Below are positions 54,761 through 63,128 of a stretch of DNA of 64,000 nt, piece by piece. This DNA comes from Paenibacillus wulumuqiensis (GTDB lineage: Bacteria; Bacillota; Bacilli; Paenibacillales; Paenibacillaceae), in assembly GCF_000971965.1 (NCBI RefSeq), contig NZ_LAQP01000013.1, positions 186,001 through 250,000 of the forward strand. The letters run 5' to 3'. Within the stretch, counting starts at the first letter, position 1. Each line of letters starts with the position of its first letter. The translations under genes and the position numbers were made by a program. Under the pieces are notes generated by a model. It was not told the origin of the DNA. It saw only the letters and a list, made by a program, of their open reading frames with translations, and made no database searches.

Positions 54761-55861
54761 ATGTCAGATCTGGGTCGCCAATTAAGAGACGCCCGCCTTG
54801 CTAGAGGTTTATCGCTCGATGATGTACAGGAAATGACAAAAATACGCAAACGCTACTTGGAAGCCATCGAAGCGGGTGATTTCAAGGTGCTCCCGGGCAG
54901 TTTCTATGTACGGGCTTTTATCAAGACCTACGCGGAAGCCGTCGGGTTAAACGCGGACGAATTATTGCAGGAGCATCAGGATGCAGTACCGGAGGCAGAA
55001 CCGGAACCGGTGATGGAGCCTGTCGTGCAGCAGCGCAGATCAGCTAGACGTACGGCTTCAACGGGACGCAGCGGTAAATGGCTGTCGACTGTGCTGATGT
55101 GGACATTCCCCATCCTGATCATTGTGCTGGTGTGGATCTTTGTTATTAACAACAAAAATGGAGCGCCGGATATTGCTGATAATACAACTCCACCAAAACA
55201 GCAGCAGAGTACGACAACGACGCCACCGAGCACAACAACACCACCTACCCAAAATACAGGTCAACAGCAGCCGAGTGACTCTACCGGAACCGAGCAACAG
55301 CCTTCCGGAACAGGCACCGAGCAGACACCTGGAGGTACGGAATCGACTGATGGTACAGAGACAGGCACTGAGACTGCAGAAGGTACAACGACCGACACAT
55401 CGGCTAATCCGGTAATCACGGAAGCGGGCAAAGAAGGTCGTAATACCATTTTCAATGTCAATTACACAGGTACCACACCACTAAAAGTAAATATCGCAGC
55501 CACCGGACAGAGCTGGCTGGAAGTCTACAAATCTGCGGATACAAGCGGAGAACGCCTTTTCTATAACAATACAGAGAGCGGACAAAGCCTGTCCTATGAT
55601 CTGACAGATACCGGATTGTTCATCAAATCAGGGAATTCCCGAGCAACCAATATCACGATCAACGGACAGACCATTACCGACGGCAAGGCAACTTCCCGTA
55701 TTGTACTAAAATGGGTGAAAGAAGATGCAGCGGCAGCAGGCACTTCTACCGAGGGAACAGACAGTACCGGAACGACGGGAACTACCGAAGGAACAGATAG
55801 TACAGGTACAACATCCACTACGGATACAGGTACTACCGATTCTTCTACAGACGGCAACTGA
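54761..55861 (+). CDS. rodZ: RodZ-like helix-turn-helix membrane protein (YmfM)
   Basis: RodZ links MreB filaments to the membrane and supports rod shape. The 366-residue product has an N-terminal helix-turn-helix (LGRQLRDARLARGLSLDDVQ, then YLEAIEAGDFKVLPGSFYVR), a basic stretch, one membrane helix (about 110-130), a Thr/Gln/Gly-rich extracellular linker (about 140-220), a DUF4115 beta domain (about 225-320) and a Thr/Gly/Ser/Asp tail built of near-repeats (GTDSTGTT). AGGAGG lies before the ATG. B. subtilis YmfM is a RodZ homologue at the same place. Confidence 0.9.
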   Translation: MSDLGRQLRDARLARGLSLDDVQEMTKIRKRYLEAIEAGDFKVLPGSFYVRAFIKTYAEAVGLNADELLQEHQDAVPEAEPEPVMEPVVQQRRSARRTASTGRSGKWLSTVLMWTFPILIIVLVWIFVINNKNGAPDIADNTTPPKQQQSTTTTPPSTTTPPTQNTGQQQPSDSTGTEQQPSGTGTEQTPGGTESTDGTETGTETAEGTTTDTSANPVITEAGKEGRNTIFNVNYTGTTPLKVNIAATGQSWLEVYKSADTSGERLFYNNTESGQSLSYDLTDTGLFIKSGNSRATNITINGQTITDGKATSRIVLKWVKEDAAAAGTSTEGTDSTGTTGTTEGTDSTGTTSTTDTGTTDSSTDGN

Positions 55862-55870
55862 CTTTGTCAC

Positions 55871-55916
55871 AAAAGGATATCCGCTGTTCTGTTACCGGAA
55901 CAGCGGATATCCTTTT
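55871..55916 (+). terminator. Strong, probably bidirectional terminator after rodZ
   Basis: A near-perfect inverted repeat of 19 pairs, starting AAAAGGATATCCGC and ending GCGGATATCCTTTT, follows the rodZ stop. A and T runs at both ends allow termination in both directions. Confidence 0.8.
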
Positions 55917-56020
55917 CCCGTGAAGTGACCGGAATGAAATGGTCAAAATAGATAGGAAACCGGTCAAATGGTTTAATACTGTTCAGACGCTGGTTTCGTA
56001 ATGATTGCTCTGACAAGAAT

Positions 56021-56049
56021 TAGACTTGCAGTGTAGTTTGACCTATAAT
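56021..56049 (+). promoter_or_regulatory. Promoter for yajQ-pgsA
   Basis: TAGACT (56021-56026) and a perfect TATAAT (56044-56049) are 17 bases apart, shortly before the yajQ binding site AGAGGGGGAG. Confidence 0.55.
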
Positions 56050-56075
56050 TTAATTGACAAAGAGGGGGAGACAGA

Positions 56076-56567
56076 ATGGCTTCAGAAAGTTCATTTGATA
56101 TTGTATCCAAACTGGACATGCAAGAGATGACCAATGCTATTCATCAGACAGAAAAGGAATTGGCAAGCCGTTATGATTTCAAAGGCAGCAAGAGTAAATT
56201 GACTCTGGAAAAGGACACACTCGTCCTTGTCTCCGACGATGATTACAAACTGGGTGCACTGATCGAGATTTTGCAGGCTAAAATGGTAAAACGGGGACTG
56301 CCCGTTAAAAATATTGAATACGGATCGATCGAATCCGCTTCCCTGGGAACTGTACGCCAGCGTCTCAAGCTGAAGCAGGGAATTGACCAGGATAACGCCA
56401 GAAAGATCAATATCCTGATTCGTGATTCCAAGCTCAAAGTAAAAAGTCAGATTCAGGGAGATCAACTGCGTGTAACCGGTAAGAGCAGAGATGATCTGCA
56501 GGCTGTGATCCAGCTTCTGCGCAAGGCGGATCTGCCGTTGGATCTGCAATTTACGAATATGAAATAA
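56076..56567 (+). CDS. yajQ: YajQ family protein (nucleotide-binding, c-di-GMP receptor in some bacteria)
   Basis: The 163-residue product is a full-length YajQ protein, start SSFDIVSKLDMQEMTNAIHQ, with SRYDFKGSKSKLTLEKDTLV and LRVTGKSRDDLQAVIQLLRK. YajQ has two ferredoxin-like domains; some members bind cyclic di-GMP and act with transcription factors, others bind tRNA or GTP in vitro. Which of these applies here is not visible in sequence. Strong RBS before the ATG; placed directly upstream of pgsA. Confidence 0.93.
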   Translation: MASESSFDIVSKLDMQEMTNAIHQTEKELASRYDFKGSKSKLTLEKDTLVLVSDDDYKLGALIEILQAKMVKRGLPVKNIEYGSIESASLGTVRQRLKLKQGIDQDNARKINILIRDSKLKVKSQIQGDQLRVTGKSRDDLQAVIQLLRKADLPLDLQFTNMK

Positions 56568-56582
56568 AGGGGCATGTAACCG

Positions 56583-56699
56583 ATGGTTACAGAGCTGATG
56601 GAGGCTGCAAGTTATATGAAAAACAAGATGGGCTCAGGTGCAGTTACATATCAGCCGCTGAATATCCAGACTGCAATCCGTATTGGAGGTGCTCTGTGA
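56583..56699 (+). CDS. Possible small gene (38 codons) translationally coupled to pgsA
   Basis: An ATG at 56583 is preceded by AAAGGGG (56566-56572) at ten bases and opens a 38-residue frame, start MVTELMEAASYMKNKMG and end IRIGGAL, whose TGA overlaps the pgsA GTG start (GTGA). The peptide is mildly amphipathic, without a signal peptide or membrane helix. A binding site plus four-base stop-start overlap is the usual form of coupled genes in this window. It could be a leader peptide that controls pgsA translation or a true small protein; no homologue is known to me. Confidence 0.45.
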   Translation: MVTELMEAASYMKNKMGSGAVTYQPLNIQTAIRIGGAL

Positions 56700-57286
56700 A
56701 CCTGCCGAATCGCATAACGCTTGCCCGGATCTGTCTGGTACCGGTCATGATGCTTTTTCTTCTCGTGGACTTTCCATTTGGCGAGAAACTGTTCCGGATC
56801 GGAAGCATGTTCCAGGTAAGCTATAATGATTTGATTGCTGCATTGATCTTTATTATTGCTGCGAGCACAGACGGAATTGACGGACATATTGCGCGAAGCC
56901 GTAATCTGGTAACCAATCTCGGCAAGCTGCTGGATCCTCTGGCGGATAAGCTGCTTGTATCTGCTGCGCTGATCTCGTTGGTATCCCTGGATAAATGTGC
57001 AGCCTGGATGGCGATCATTATCATTTTTCGGGAATTTGCGATTACGGGTCTGCGGCAGATTGCACTGCTGGAAGGCGCCGTAGTAGCAGCCAGCAACTGG
57101 GGTAAAGCCAAAACCATTACCCAGATTATTGCAATCGTGGCGCTAATGATCAACAATTTCCCATTTGCGCTGCTGGGGATTCCTTTTGACCAGATTGCGA
57201 TCTGGGCGGCTACTTTGATTACGCTGTATTCTGGCGTGGATTACTTCGTCAAAAACAAACACCTGATTCACCTGTCCAATTCATAA
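56696..57286 (+). CDS. pgsA: CDP-diacylglycerol-glycerol-3-phosphate 3-phosphatidyltransferase
   Basis: PgsA makes phosphatidylglycerophosphate from CDP-diacylglycerol, the committed step to phosphatidylglycerol. The 196-residue membrane protein begins MNLPNRITLARICLVPVMML and has the CDP-alcohol phosphotransferase motif DG.DG..AR........G...D...D at about residues 59-84 (TDGIDGHIARSR, then GKLLDPLADK). Five to six membrane helices are expected. GTG start, with GGAGGTG seven bases upstream; it is coupled to the small frame above. A terminator follows. Confidence 0.96.
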   Translation: MNLPNRITLARICLVPVMMLFLLVDFPFGEKLFRIGSMFQVSYNDLIAALIFIIAASTDGIDGHIARSRNLVTNLGKLLDPLADKLLVSAALISLVSLDKCAAWMAIIIIFREFAITGLRQIALLEGAVVAASNWGKAKTITQIIAIVALMINNFPFALLGIPFDQIAIWAATLITLYSGVDYFVKNKHLIHLSNS

Positions 57287-57327
57287 ACGATGTTTCTATA
57301 TGTAACAAATGGGTGATATATGTAAAG

Positions 57328-57358
57328 CGGCAATAGGGAATTCTCTATTGCCGTTTTC
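57328..57358 (+). terminator. Intrinsic terminator after pgsA
   Basis: CGGCAATAG (57328-57336) and CTATTGCCG (57345-57353) form nine perfect pairs, followed by TTTTC. Confidence 0.7.
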
Positions 57359-57478
57359 TGTGGATAAAGCTCTCTAGTCTGCATAAACCTATACACCGTA
57401 CAAACAGACAGTAAAGTGAACCAAAGGTTAGACCTGACAAATAACGCTGCGTACGATAAACGAGGGGGAGACAAATCG

Positions 57479-58780
57479 ATGAAATCAGTAAAAGCGGAAA
57501 TTATAGCGGTAGGTACAGAGCTGCTGCTCGGACAGATTACCAATACCAATGCACGCTACTTGTCACAGCAGTTGTCCTACCTCGGCATTGATGTATATTA
57601 CCAGACTGTTGTAGGCGATAATCTTAATCGGCTGAAGCAGGCCATCGAACTGGCAAGCAGCCGGGCTGATGTTATTCTGTTCTCTGGAGGAATCGGCCCG
57701 ACGCAGGATGATCTGACCAAGGATGCTCTTGGAGAAGTGCTTGGCCGTTCCCAGCATATTTATCCGGAAGCAATGAAAAAGGTAGAATCCTTTTTTGAAG
57801 GTCGAGATAAACCGATGACGGAAAACAACCGCCGTCAGGCTATTATTCTGGAAGGCAGCGAGCCTCTGGATAACGAAGTGGGGCTTGCGGTCGGTATTGC
57901 GGTATCACAGGACGACAAGCACTATATTGTACTGCCTGGACCACCTAGAGAATTGCAGCCAATGTTCGAGAATCAGGCCAAACCATGGCTGGCCAAAAAT
58001 GTGCTGTCCGATGAGCAGCCGATTTATTCCAAAATGCTCAAGTTTGCCGGGATCGGTGAGTCTGCGCTTGAAGATGCACTGCTTGATCTGATCAGTGCCC
58101 AGACAGATCCGACAATTGCTCCGTATGCCAAAGAAGGCGAAGTGACCATCCGACTTACAACCAAAGCCAATTCGGAAAAAGAAGCGAACGCAAAACTTAA
58201 AAATATGGAAGCCGAGATTCGTAAACGGCTGCCGGATCATATGTATGCAGACCAGGATATTACGATTGAGGAACAAATACTGCTGATGATGACCGGTATG
58301 GGACTTAGTCTGGCTGCAGCCGAGAGCTGTACCGGCGGTCTCATCATGGAGAATCTGACACGTATTCCAGGCAGTGCGCTTGTCTTTATGGGCGGGGTAG
58401 TCAGCTACTCCAACGAGATGAAGGAGAAACTGCTGCATGTACCCCATGAGATGCTGGAAGGTGAGGGCGCTCCGGGTGCAGTTAGCGAGGAAGTGGCGGA
58501 AGTTATGGCTGATGAAGCGCGCAAACTGCTGGATACGGACTTTGCCGTATCCGTAACCGGAGTAGCCGGACCTGGTGCTTCGGAGCGCAAGCCGGTAGGT
58601 CTTGTCTATATCGGACTGGCTGAGCGCAATCGTCCGACCGAAGTATTCAAGCTGAATCTGAAAGGAAATCGTGAAGCAATCCGCATGCGTTCTGCCAAGA
58701 ACATCATGTATCGCCTCTGGCTGCGTCTCAAGGAGCTTCAGAACGAGCAGATTGTTCAAAAGCAGCAGCAGGCAGAATAA
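57479..58780 (+). CDS. cinA: CinA family protein (competence/damage-inducible; NMN deamidase)
   Basis: The 433-residue product has both CinA parts: an N-terminal MoaB/MoCF-like domain (AEIIAVGTELLLGQITNTNA and ILFSGGIGPTQDDLTKDAL) and a C-terminal nicotinamide mononucleotide deamidase domain of the PncC type (LSLAAAESCTGGLIMENLTR, then VSVTGVAGPGASERKPVGLV). The full protein is thought to recycle NMN and handle ADP-ribose. The ATG at 57479 is used because GAGGGGGAG at 57462-57470 lies eight bases upstream; an in-frame ATG earlier has none. In Bacillus it is co-transcribed with recA; here a strong terminator separates them. Confidence 0.94.
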   Translation: MKSVKAEIIAVGTELLLGQITNTNARYLSQQLSYLGIDVYYQTVVGDNLNRLKQAIELASSRADVILFSGGIGPTQDDLTKDALGEVLGRSQHIYPEAMKKVESFFEGRDKPMTENNRRQAIILEGSEPLDNEVGLAVGIAVSQDDKHYIVLPGPPRELQPMFENQAKPWLAKNVLSDEQPIYSKMLKFAGIGESALEDALLDLISAQTDPTIAPYAKEGEVTIRLTTKANSEKEANAKLKNMEAEIRKRLPDHMYADQDITIEEQILLMMTGMGLSLAAAESCTGGLIMENLTRIPGSALVFMGGVVSYSNEMKEKLLHVPHEMLEGEGAPGAVSEEVAEVMADEARKLLDTDFAVSVTGVAGPGASERKPVGLVYIGLAERNRPTEVFKLNLKGNREAIRMRSAKNIMYRLWLRLKELQNEQIVQKQQQAE

Positions 58781-58892
58781 ATATAAAACTTGCCAGACAG
58801 GCGAGCAGCGGCTGCAAATGAGCAGAGCTAGAACTATTGATCGACAGTTGCGAATGGATATTCCGATATGTTATGATCAGATCAGACGGAAG

Positions 58893-58925
58893 AACCGCAG
58901 CAATCAGATTGCTGCGGTTTTTTTC
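58893..58925 (+). terminator. Intrinsic terminator between cinA and recA
   Basis: AACCGCAGCAAT and ATTGCTGCGGTT form 12 perfect pairs with a CAG loop and seven T. recA must therefore rely mainly on its own promoter at 59044-59072. The remaining part of the 325-base gap shows no gene. Confidence 0.82.
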
Positions 58926-59021
58926 ATTTTGAAGCAGGAAGAACCGCCAAAACAGGTAAATTTGTAGTGTGAATCTTATTTACAAATATTGGTAAAGTTC
59001 GATTGGAGGCGTATAAAAAGA

Positions 59022-59035
59022 CGAATATATGTTCG
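59022..59035 (+). promoter_or_regulatory. LexA (DinR) operator upstream of recA
   Basis: CGAATATATGTTCG matches the Bacillus LexA box CGAAC-N4-GTTCG except for one base in the left half. It ends nine bases before the -35 of the recA promoter, consistent with SOS control of recA. Confidence 0.7.
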
Positions 59036-59043
59036 AAAAAAGC

Positions 59044-59072
59044 TTGGCAAAAGTTGAAAAATGGAGTATAAT
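59044..59072 (+). promoter_or_regulatory. recA promoter
   Basis: TTGGCA (59044-59049) and a perfect TATAAT (59067-59072) are separated by 17 bases, about 34 bases before the recA start codon. Confidence 0.75.
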
Positions 59073-59105
59073 TAGACTATAAACATTGAGAAGGATGTGA
59101 GCTGA

Positions 59106-60173
59106 TTGTCAGATCGTCGTGCTGCGCTGGATATGGCGCTTCGTCAAATAGAGAAACAATTCGGTAAGGGTTCTGTTATGAAACTTGGAGAATCCACGCA
59201 TATGCAAGTTGAAGTTATACCTAGTGGATCGATTGCTCTTGATATTGCTCTGGGAACAGGCGGTATGCCAAGAGGTCGTATCATTGAAATATATGGACCT
59301 GAATCTTCAGGTAAAACAACTGTAGCTTTGCACGCGATTGCGGAAGTTCAAAAAGCAGGTGGACAAGCAGCATTTATCGATGCTGAGCATGCTTTGGACC
59401 CTCAATATGCGAAAAATCTGGGCGTTAACATCGATGAACTGCTCCTGTCTCAGCCGGATACAGGCGAACAGGGTCTGGAAATCGCTGAAGCGCTAGTACG
59501 TAGTGGCGCGGTCGATATCATTGTTATTGACTCTGTAGCTGCCCTGGTACCAAAAGCAGAGATCGAAGGCGAGATGGGTGATTCTCACGTAGGTCTGCAA
59601 GCACGCCTGATGTCTCAGGCGCTTCGTAAGCTTTCCGGTGCGATCAGCAAATCCAAAACTATCACGATCTTTATCAACCAGCTTCGTGAAAAAGTGGGCG
59701 TTATGTTCGGTAACCCGGAGACAACTCCTGGTGGACGCGCACTGAAATTCTATTCCACAGTACGTCTGGATGTACGTCGTATTGAAGCCATCAAAAATGG
59801 TAATGACGTAGTCGGTAACCGTACACGTATCAAAGTTGTTAAAAACAAAGTAGCTCCTCCTTTCAAACAAGCCGAGATCGACATCATGTATGGTGAAGGT
59901 ATCTCCAGAGAAGGTAGCTTGATCGATATTGCTACTGAAAAGGACATCATCAACAAAAGTGGTGCTTGGTATTCGTACGAAGGCGAGCGTATGGGTCAGG
60001 GTAGAGAAAATGCAAAACAATTCCTCAAAGAAAATACCCAAATCGCTACAGTTATCGAGAACAAAATTCGTGAACTGAGCAACCTGACTACAATCGTAGA
60101 AGGTCCTACACCAGAAGATAAAAAGAAAGAAGAACTGGAAGAGCAAGAGTTATTCTCAGAAGCAACCGAATAA
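59106..60173 (+). CDS. recA: Recombinase RecA
   Basis: RecA forms filaments on single-stranded DNA, drives strand exchange and triggers LexA self-cleavage. The 355-residue product has the Walker [10 protein letters not shown] at 64-72, [20 protein letters not shown], the Walker [21 protein letters not shown], loop 2 region ([20 protein letters not shown]) and an acidic C-terminal tail. TTG at 59106 is the start, with GAAGGATG about eight bases upstream. Control by LexA is indicated by the operator upstream. Followed by a terminator and recX. Confidence 0.98.
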   Translation: MSDRRAALDMALRQIEKQFGKGSVMKLGESTHMQVEVIPSGSIALDIALGTGGMPRGRIIEIYGPESSGKTTVALHAIAEVQKAGGQAAFIDAEHALDPQYAKNLGVNIDELLLSQPDTGEQGLEIAEALVRSGAVDIIVIDSVAALVPKAEIEGEMGDSHVGLQARLMSQALRKLSGAISKSKTITIFINQLREKVGVMFGNPETTPGGRALKFYSTVRLDVRRIEAIKNGNDVVGNRTRIKVVKNKVAPPFKQAEIDIMYGEGISREGSLIDIATEKDIINKSGAWYSYEGERMGQGRENAKQFLKENTQIATVIENKIRELSNLTTIVEGPTPEDKKKEELEEQELFSEATE

Positions 60174-60194
60174 TTCGGCCTTATACAGACATTC

Positions 60195-60235
60195 AAAAAG
60201 CGCCTGGAACGTGAGAATACGTGCCGGCGCTTTTT
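60195..60235 (+). terminator. Intrinsic terminator between recA and recX
   Basis: AAAAAGCGCC pairs with GGCGCTTTTT, with a second stem ACGT/ACGT inside, followed by CTTTA. recX expression would need read-through or the weak promoter-like TTGAAC (60279-60284) with an A/T-rich -10 near 60301. Confidence 0.72.
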
Positions 60236-60333
60236 CTTTATTATAAAACAATCATTACGCGCAAAAGTTGGGTGAAGTTTGAACTATAAATCTTGAATCA
60301 TATTAATAAAGTGTGAACTACAAAGGAGAATTT

Positions 60334-61101
60334 ATGAATCGATTCCGCTCATACCGCAAACCGAATAATAAAACAGCATCCTCTCATGAAGAGGACTTTG
60401 ACCTTGAAGAAGAACTGGATGAAAAAGCCGGACAGTTGGATGATTTCCCTTCCGATGAGCCGCTTGAGATCAGTGAGGTAGAACAGCTGACCCGGCCGCG
60501 TTATCATTATCGCCTGTATTTTGGTGAACTCAAACTGAGAGTGCATGAAGATGTCATGATCAAATACCGGATGCTAAAAGGCTCTTCATTTACCAAAGAA
60601 GAGCTGGAAGAGATCATGGAGGCCAATGAGCGTCAATCCGCCTATGCTTCTTCGATTAATCTGCTGAGCTTCCGCTCGCGTACACGTACCGAGATTATGC
60701 GTAAACTGCGTGAAAAGGAATTTCATCCCCATGTAATCGAAGTGACGCTGGAACGGCTGGAACAGGAGAAGCTGATCGATGATGGTGTATACGCGCAGCA
60801 GTGGGCCAGTCAGCGTGTAAAGAGTCAGAAAAAGGGGAAAGTATGGATTCGGCAGGAGCTTCGTCAGAAAGGCGTAGAGCCTCAGCATATCGAAGAGGCA
60901 CTGGGCAGCATCGACGAAGATGAAGAGTTGGCCGGTGCTGTTCAGCTGGCTCAGAAGAAATGGAAAAGCACTTCCGGAAACATGATGGATAAAAAAAGAA
61001 AAACAATGGCTTTTCTGATGCGCAGAGGATACTCCTCCGATCTGGTGCGTAAAGCGCTGGCTGTCGCACAAAATGAAGAGCACGAGGAAAAAGATATATA
61101 A
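60334..61101 (+). CDS. recX: Regulatory protein RecX
   Basis: RecX modulates RecA filament growth. The 255-residue product has an acidic N-terminal extension (about 1-45) and the three-helix RecX repeats, visible as LLSFRSRTRTEIMRKLREKE, DGVYAQQWASQRVKSQKKGK and KRKTMAFLMRRGYSSDLVRK. ATG at 60334 is chosen because AAAGGAG lies six bases upstream; an earlier in-frame ATG has no binding site. The recA-recX arrangement is common, but in B. subtilis recX is elsewhere. Confidence 0.94.
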   Translation: MNRFRSYRKPNNKTASSHEEDFDLEEELDEKAGQLDDFPSDEPLEISEVEQLTRPRYHYRLYFGELKLRVHEDVMIKYRMLKGSSFTKEELEEIMEANERQSAYASSINLLSFRSRTRTEIMRKLREKEFHPHVIEVTLERLEQEKLIDDGVYAQQWASQRVKSQKKGKVWIRQELRQKGVEPQHIEEALGSIDEDEELAGAVQLAQKKWKSTSGNMMDKKRKTMAFLMRRGYSSDLVRKALAVAQNEEHEEKDI

Positions 61102-61107
61102 TAAAAT

Positions 61108-61121
61108 GGTGAACGCTTTCA
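61108..61121 (-). promoter_or_regulatory. cre-like (CcpA) site downstream of recX
   Basis: Read on the minus strand TGAAAGCGTTCACC agrees with the cre consensus TGWAARCGYTWNCW at 12 of 14 positions. It is embedded in a larger palindrome (arms ATGGTGAA and TTCACCAT). It lies about 145 bases upstream of the rny promoter, further than usual, so its target is uncertain. Confidence 0.35.
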
Positions 61122-61264
61122 CCATGGAATAAAAAACACAAAAGTCAGGCGCTGACCGGGATAAGAGCTTATCCAGGTTAGCGTGTTGTCATATTTCAGC
61201 GTACCTATATGTGTGTATTGGATTGCTTCCACACTGGACAGCCAAAGAGAGAGCTGTCAATTGC

Positions 61265-61294
61265 TTGACAATGTCTTTTGGCAAATAATAAAAT
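61265..61294 (+). promoter_or_regulatory. Promoter for rny
   Basis: A perfect TTGACA (61265-61270) and TAAAAT (61289-61294) are separated by 18 bases, giving a leader of about 240 bases before rny. Confidence 0.68.
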
Positions 61295-61540
61295 GGATGT
61301 ATACAGTTTGTCATTTTTACGTCATTTTTAAGTTGTATTTACGGTAAATGAGGTAGATAATGCTTACTGTAACAATGATTGTATGAATAATTAAGATGTT
61401 TTATCTCCCTTGAAGAGGGAATTGGCACATGTACCCGCATGAGCAATGGACGTATTTAAAGGGATGAAGCATTGCGTTACCCATCAAAAATGGTAATTCC
61501 CAAGGAATACCTTGGAGGAATCAGCGAGGAGGTGAACAGA

Positions 61541-63082
61541 ATGGGTTATCTCTGGGTCATAATTCTCGTTGTTGCCGCATTATTCTTTGGGTTCGGGATC
61601 GGATATTTTATTCGCAAATCTCTTGCAGAAGCTAAAATTTCCAGTGCTGAGACTGCTGCTGCGCAGATCGTAGAGAATGCGAAGAAAGAAGCAGAAGCAC
61701 TGAAAAAAGAAACAGTTCTGGAAGCAAAAGACGAAATCCACAAATTCAGAGCTGAAGCTGAAAAAGACATTCGTGAGCGTCGGAATGAAAATCAACGCCT
61801 GGAACGACGATTGTTGCAAAAAGAAGAGTCGCTGGATAAAAAGCTGGAATCACTGGAACGCAAAGAAGAACAAGTGGCCAACAAAGAGAAACGTATCGAA
61901 GAGACACAGCAGCAAATCGAACAACTCTACACCAGTCAGGTGTCGGAACTGGAGCGAATCTCCAATCTGACCATGGAAGATGCACGCAGCATCATCCTGA
62001 GCAATGTAGAACAGGAAGTGCGCCATGAAACCGCGCAAATGATCAAGGATATTGAACAACAGGCTAAAAATGAAGCGGACAAACGCTCTCGTGAAATCAT
62101 CACACTCGCTATCCAGCGTTGTGCAGCTGATCATGTAGCGGAGACTACCGTTTCTGTAGTCACCTTGCCTAATGAAGAAATGAAGGGTAGAATCATCGGA
62201 CGTGAAGGACGTAACATCCGCGCGCTGGAGACGCTAACAGGTATCGACCTGATTATCGACGATACGCCGGAAGCAGTCATTCTGTCTGGTTTTGATCCTA
62301 TTCGCCGCGAAATCGCCCGTACTGCACTGGAAAAATTGGTGGCTGATGGACGTATTCACCCGGCACGTATTGAGGAAATGGTAGATAAAGCACGCCGTGA
62401 GGTAGATGAGCGCATCCGTGAATACGGAGAGCAGTCGACCTTTGAAGTGGGTGTACACGGATTGCATCCGGATCTGATCAAAATTCTGGGACGCCTCAAG
62501 TTCCGTACAAGTTATGGTCAGAACGTACTCAAGCACTCCATGGAAGTCGCTTATCTGACCGGTCTGATGGCAGCCGAACTTGGACAGGATATTACGCTGG
62601 CCAAGCGTGCAGGTCTGCTGCATGATATCGGTAAAGCACTGGATCATGAAGTAGAAGGTTCCCACGTCGAGATCGGTGTGGAACTGGCCAAGAAATACAA
62701 AGAGCACCCTGTCGTTATCAACAGTATTGCTTCTCACCACGGCGACACGGAAGCGACTTCGATCATTGCGATGCTCGTCGGCGCAGCAGATGCACTGTCT
62801 GCCGCAAGACCGGGAGCACGCCGCGAGACACTGGAGACTTATATCCGCCGTCTGGAAAAACTCGAAGAAATCTCCGAGTCTTTCGACGGAGTCGAAAAAT
62901 CCTATGCGATTCAGGCCGGACGCGAAATTCGCGTTATGGTACAGCCGGATAAGATTGACGACGCGGAAAGCTTCCGTCTGGCTCGTGACATTACCAAGAC
63001 GATTGAAAATGAACTGGATTATCCAGGACATATCAAAGTCACTGTAATCCGTGAGACACGGGCGGTTGACTACGCAAAATAA
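61541..63082 (+). CDS. rny: Ribonuclease Y
   Basis: RNase Y is the membrane-bound endoribonuclease that starts decay of many mRNAs. The 513-residue product (about 520 in B. subtilis) has one N-terminal membrane helix (3-23), a long coiled coil (about 30-200), a KH domain ([20 protein letters not shown], about 217-236) and an HD domain with [20 protein letters not shown] (about 355-375). The ATG at 61541 is used, with AGGAGGTG at 61527-61534; upstream in-frame codons would put extra residues before the membrane helix. Confidence 0.97.
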   Translation: MGYLWVIILVVAALFFGFGIGYFIRKSLAEAKISSAETAAAQIVENAKKEAEALKKETVLEAKDEIHKFRAEAEKDIRERRNENQRLERRLLQKEESLDKKLESLERKEEQVANKEKRIEETQQQIEQLYTSQVSELERISNLTMEDARSIILSNVEQEVRHETAQMIKDIEQQAKNEADKRSREIITLAIQRCAADHVAETTVSVVTLPNEEMKGRIIGREGRNIRALETLTGIDLIIDDTPEAVILSGFDPIRREIARTALEKLVADGRIHPARIEEMVDKARREVDERIREYGEQSTFEVGVHGLHPDLIKILGRLKFRTSYGQNVLKHSMEVAYLTGLMAAELGQDITLAKRAGLLHDIGKALDHEVEGSHVEIGVELAKKYKEHPVVINSIASHHGDTEATSIIAMLVGAADALSAARPGARRETLETYIRRLEKLEEISESFDGVEKSYAIQAGREIRVMVQPDKIDDAESFRLARDITKTIENELDYPGHIKVTVIRETRAVDYAK

Positions 63083-63093
63083 AGAGTGATGCG

Positions 63094-63125
63094 AAAAGTG
63101 ACCTGTACACGGGTCACTTTTTGCG
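63094..63125 (+). terminator. Terminator-like hairpin between rny and ymdB
   Basis: AAAAGTGACC and GGTCACTTTTT form ten or more pairs; outer GC/GC pairs extend the stem. The T-run is mostly inside the stem, so termination may be incomplete and ymdB could be co-transcribed. Confidence 0.6.
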
Positions 63126-63128
63126 TTA

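Larger units (their letters stand above)
61102..61540 (+). other. Gene-free stretch before rny with palindromes, a promoter and a long leader
   Basis: These 439 bases hold a cre-like palindrome (61108-61121), a long hairpin with CGCTGACC (61150-61157) and GGTTAGCG (61176-61183) enclosing GGATAAG and CTTATCC, and a strong promoter (61265-61294). The 245-base leader includes a small hairpin (TCCCT/AGGGA near 61406) and a possible 12-codon frame (61429-61467). No full gene is evident. Confidence 0.5.

Noticed and set aside
58818-58967. 49-codon frame between cinA and recA
   Set aside because: It has no binding site and runs through the cinA terminator hairpin.
61150-61183. REP-like repeat with long hairpin before rny
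   Set aside because: I see only one copy in the window, so it cannot be called a repeat family.
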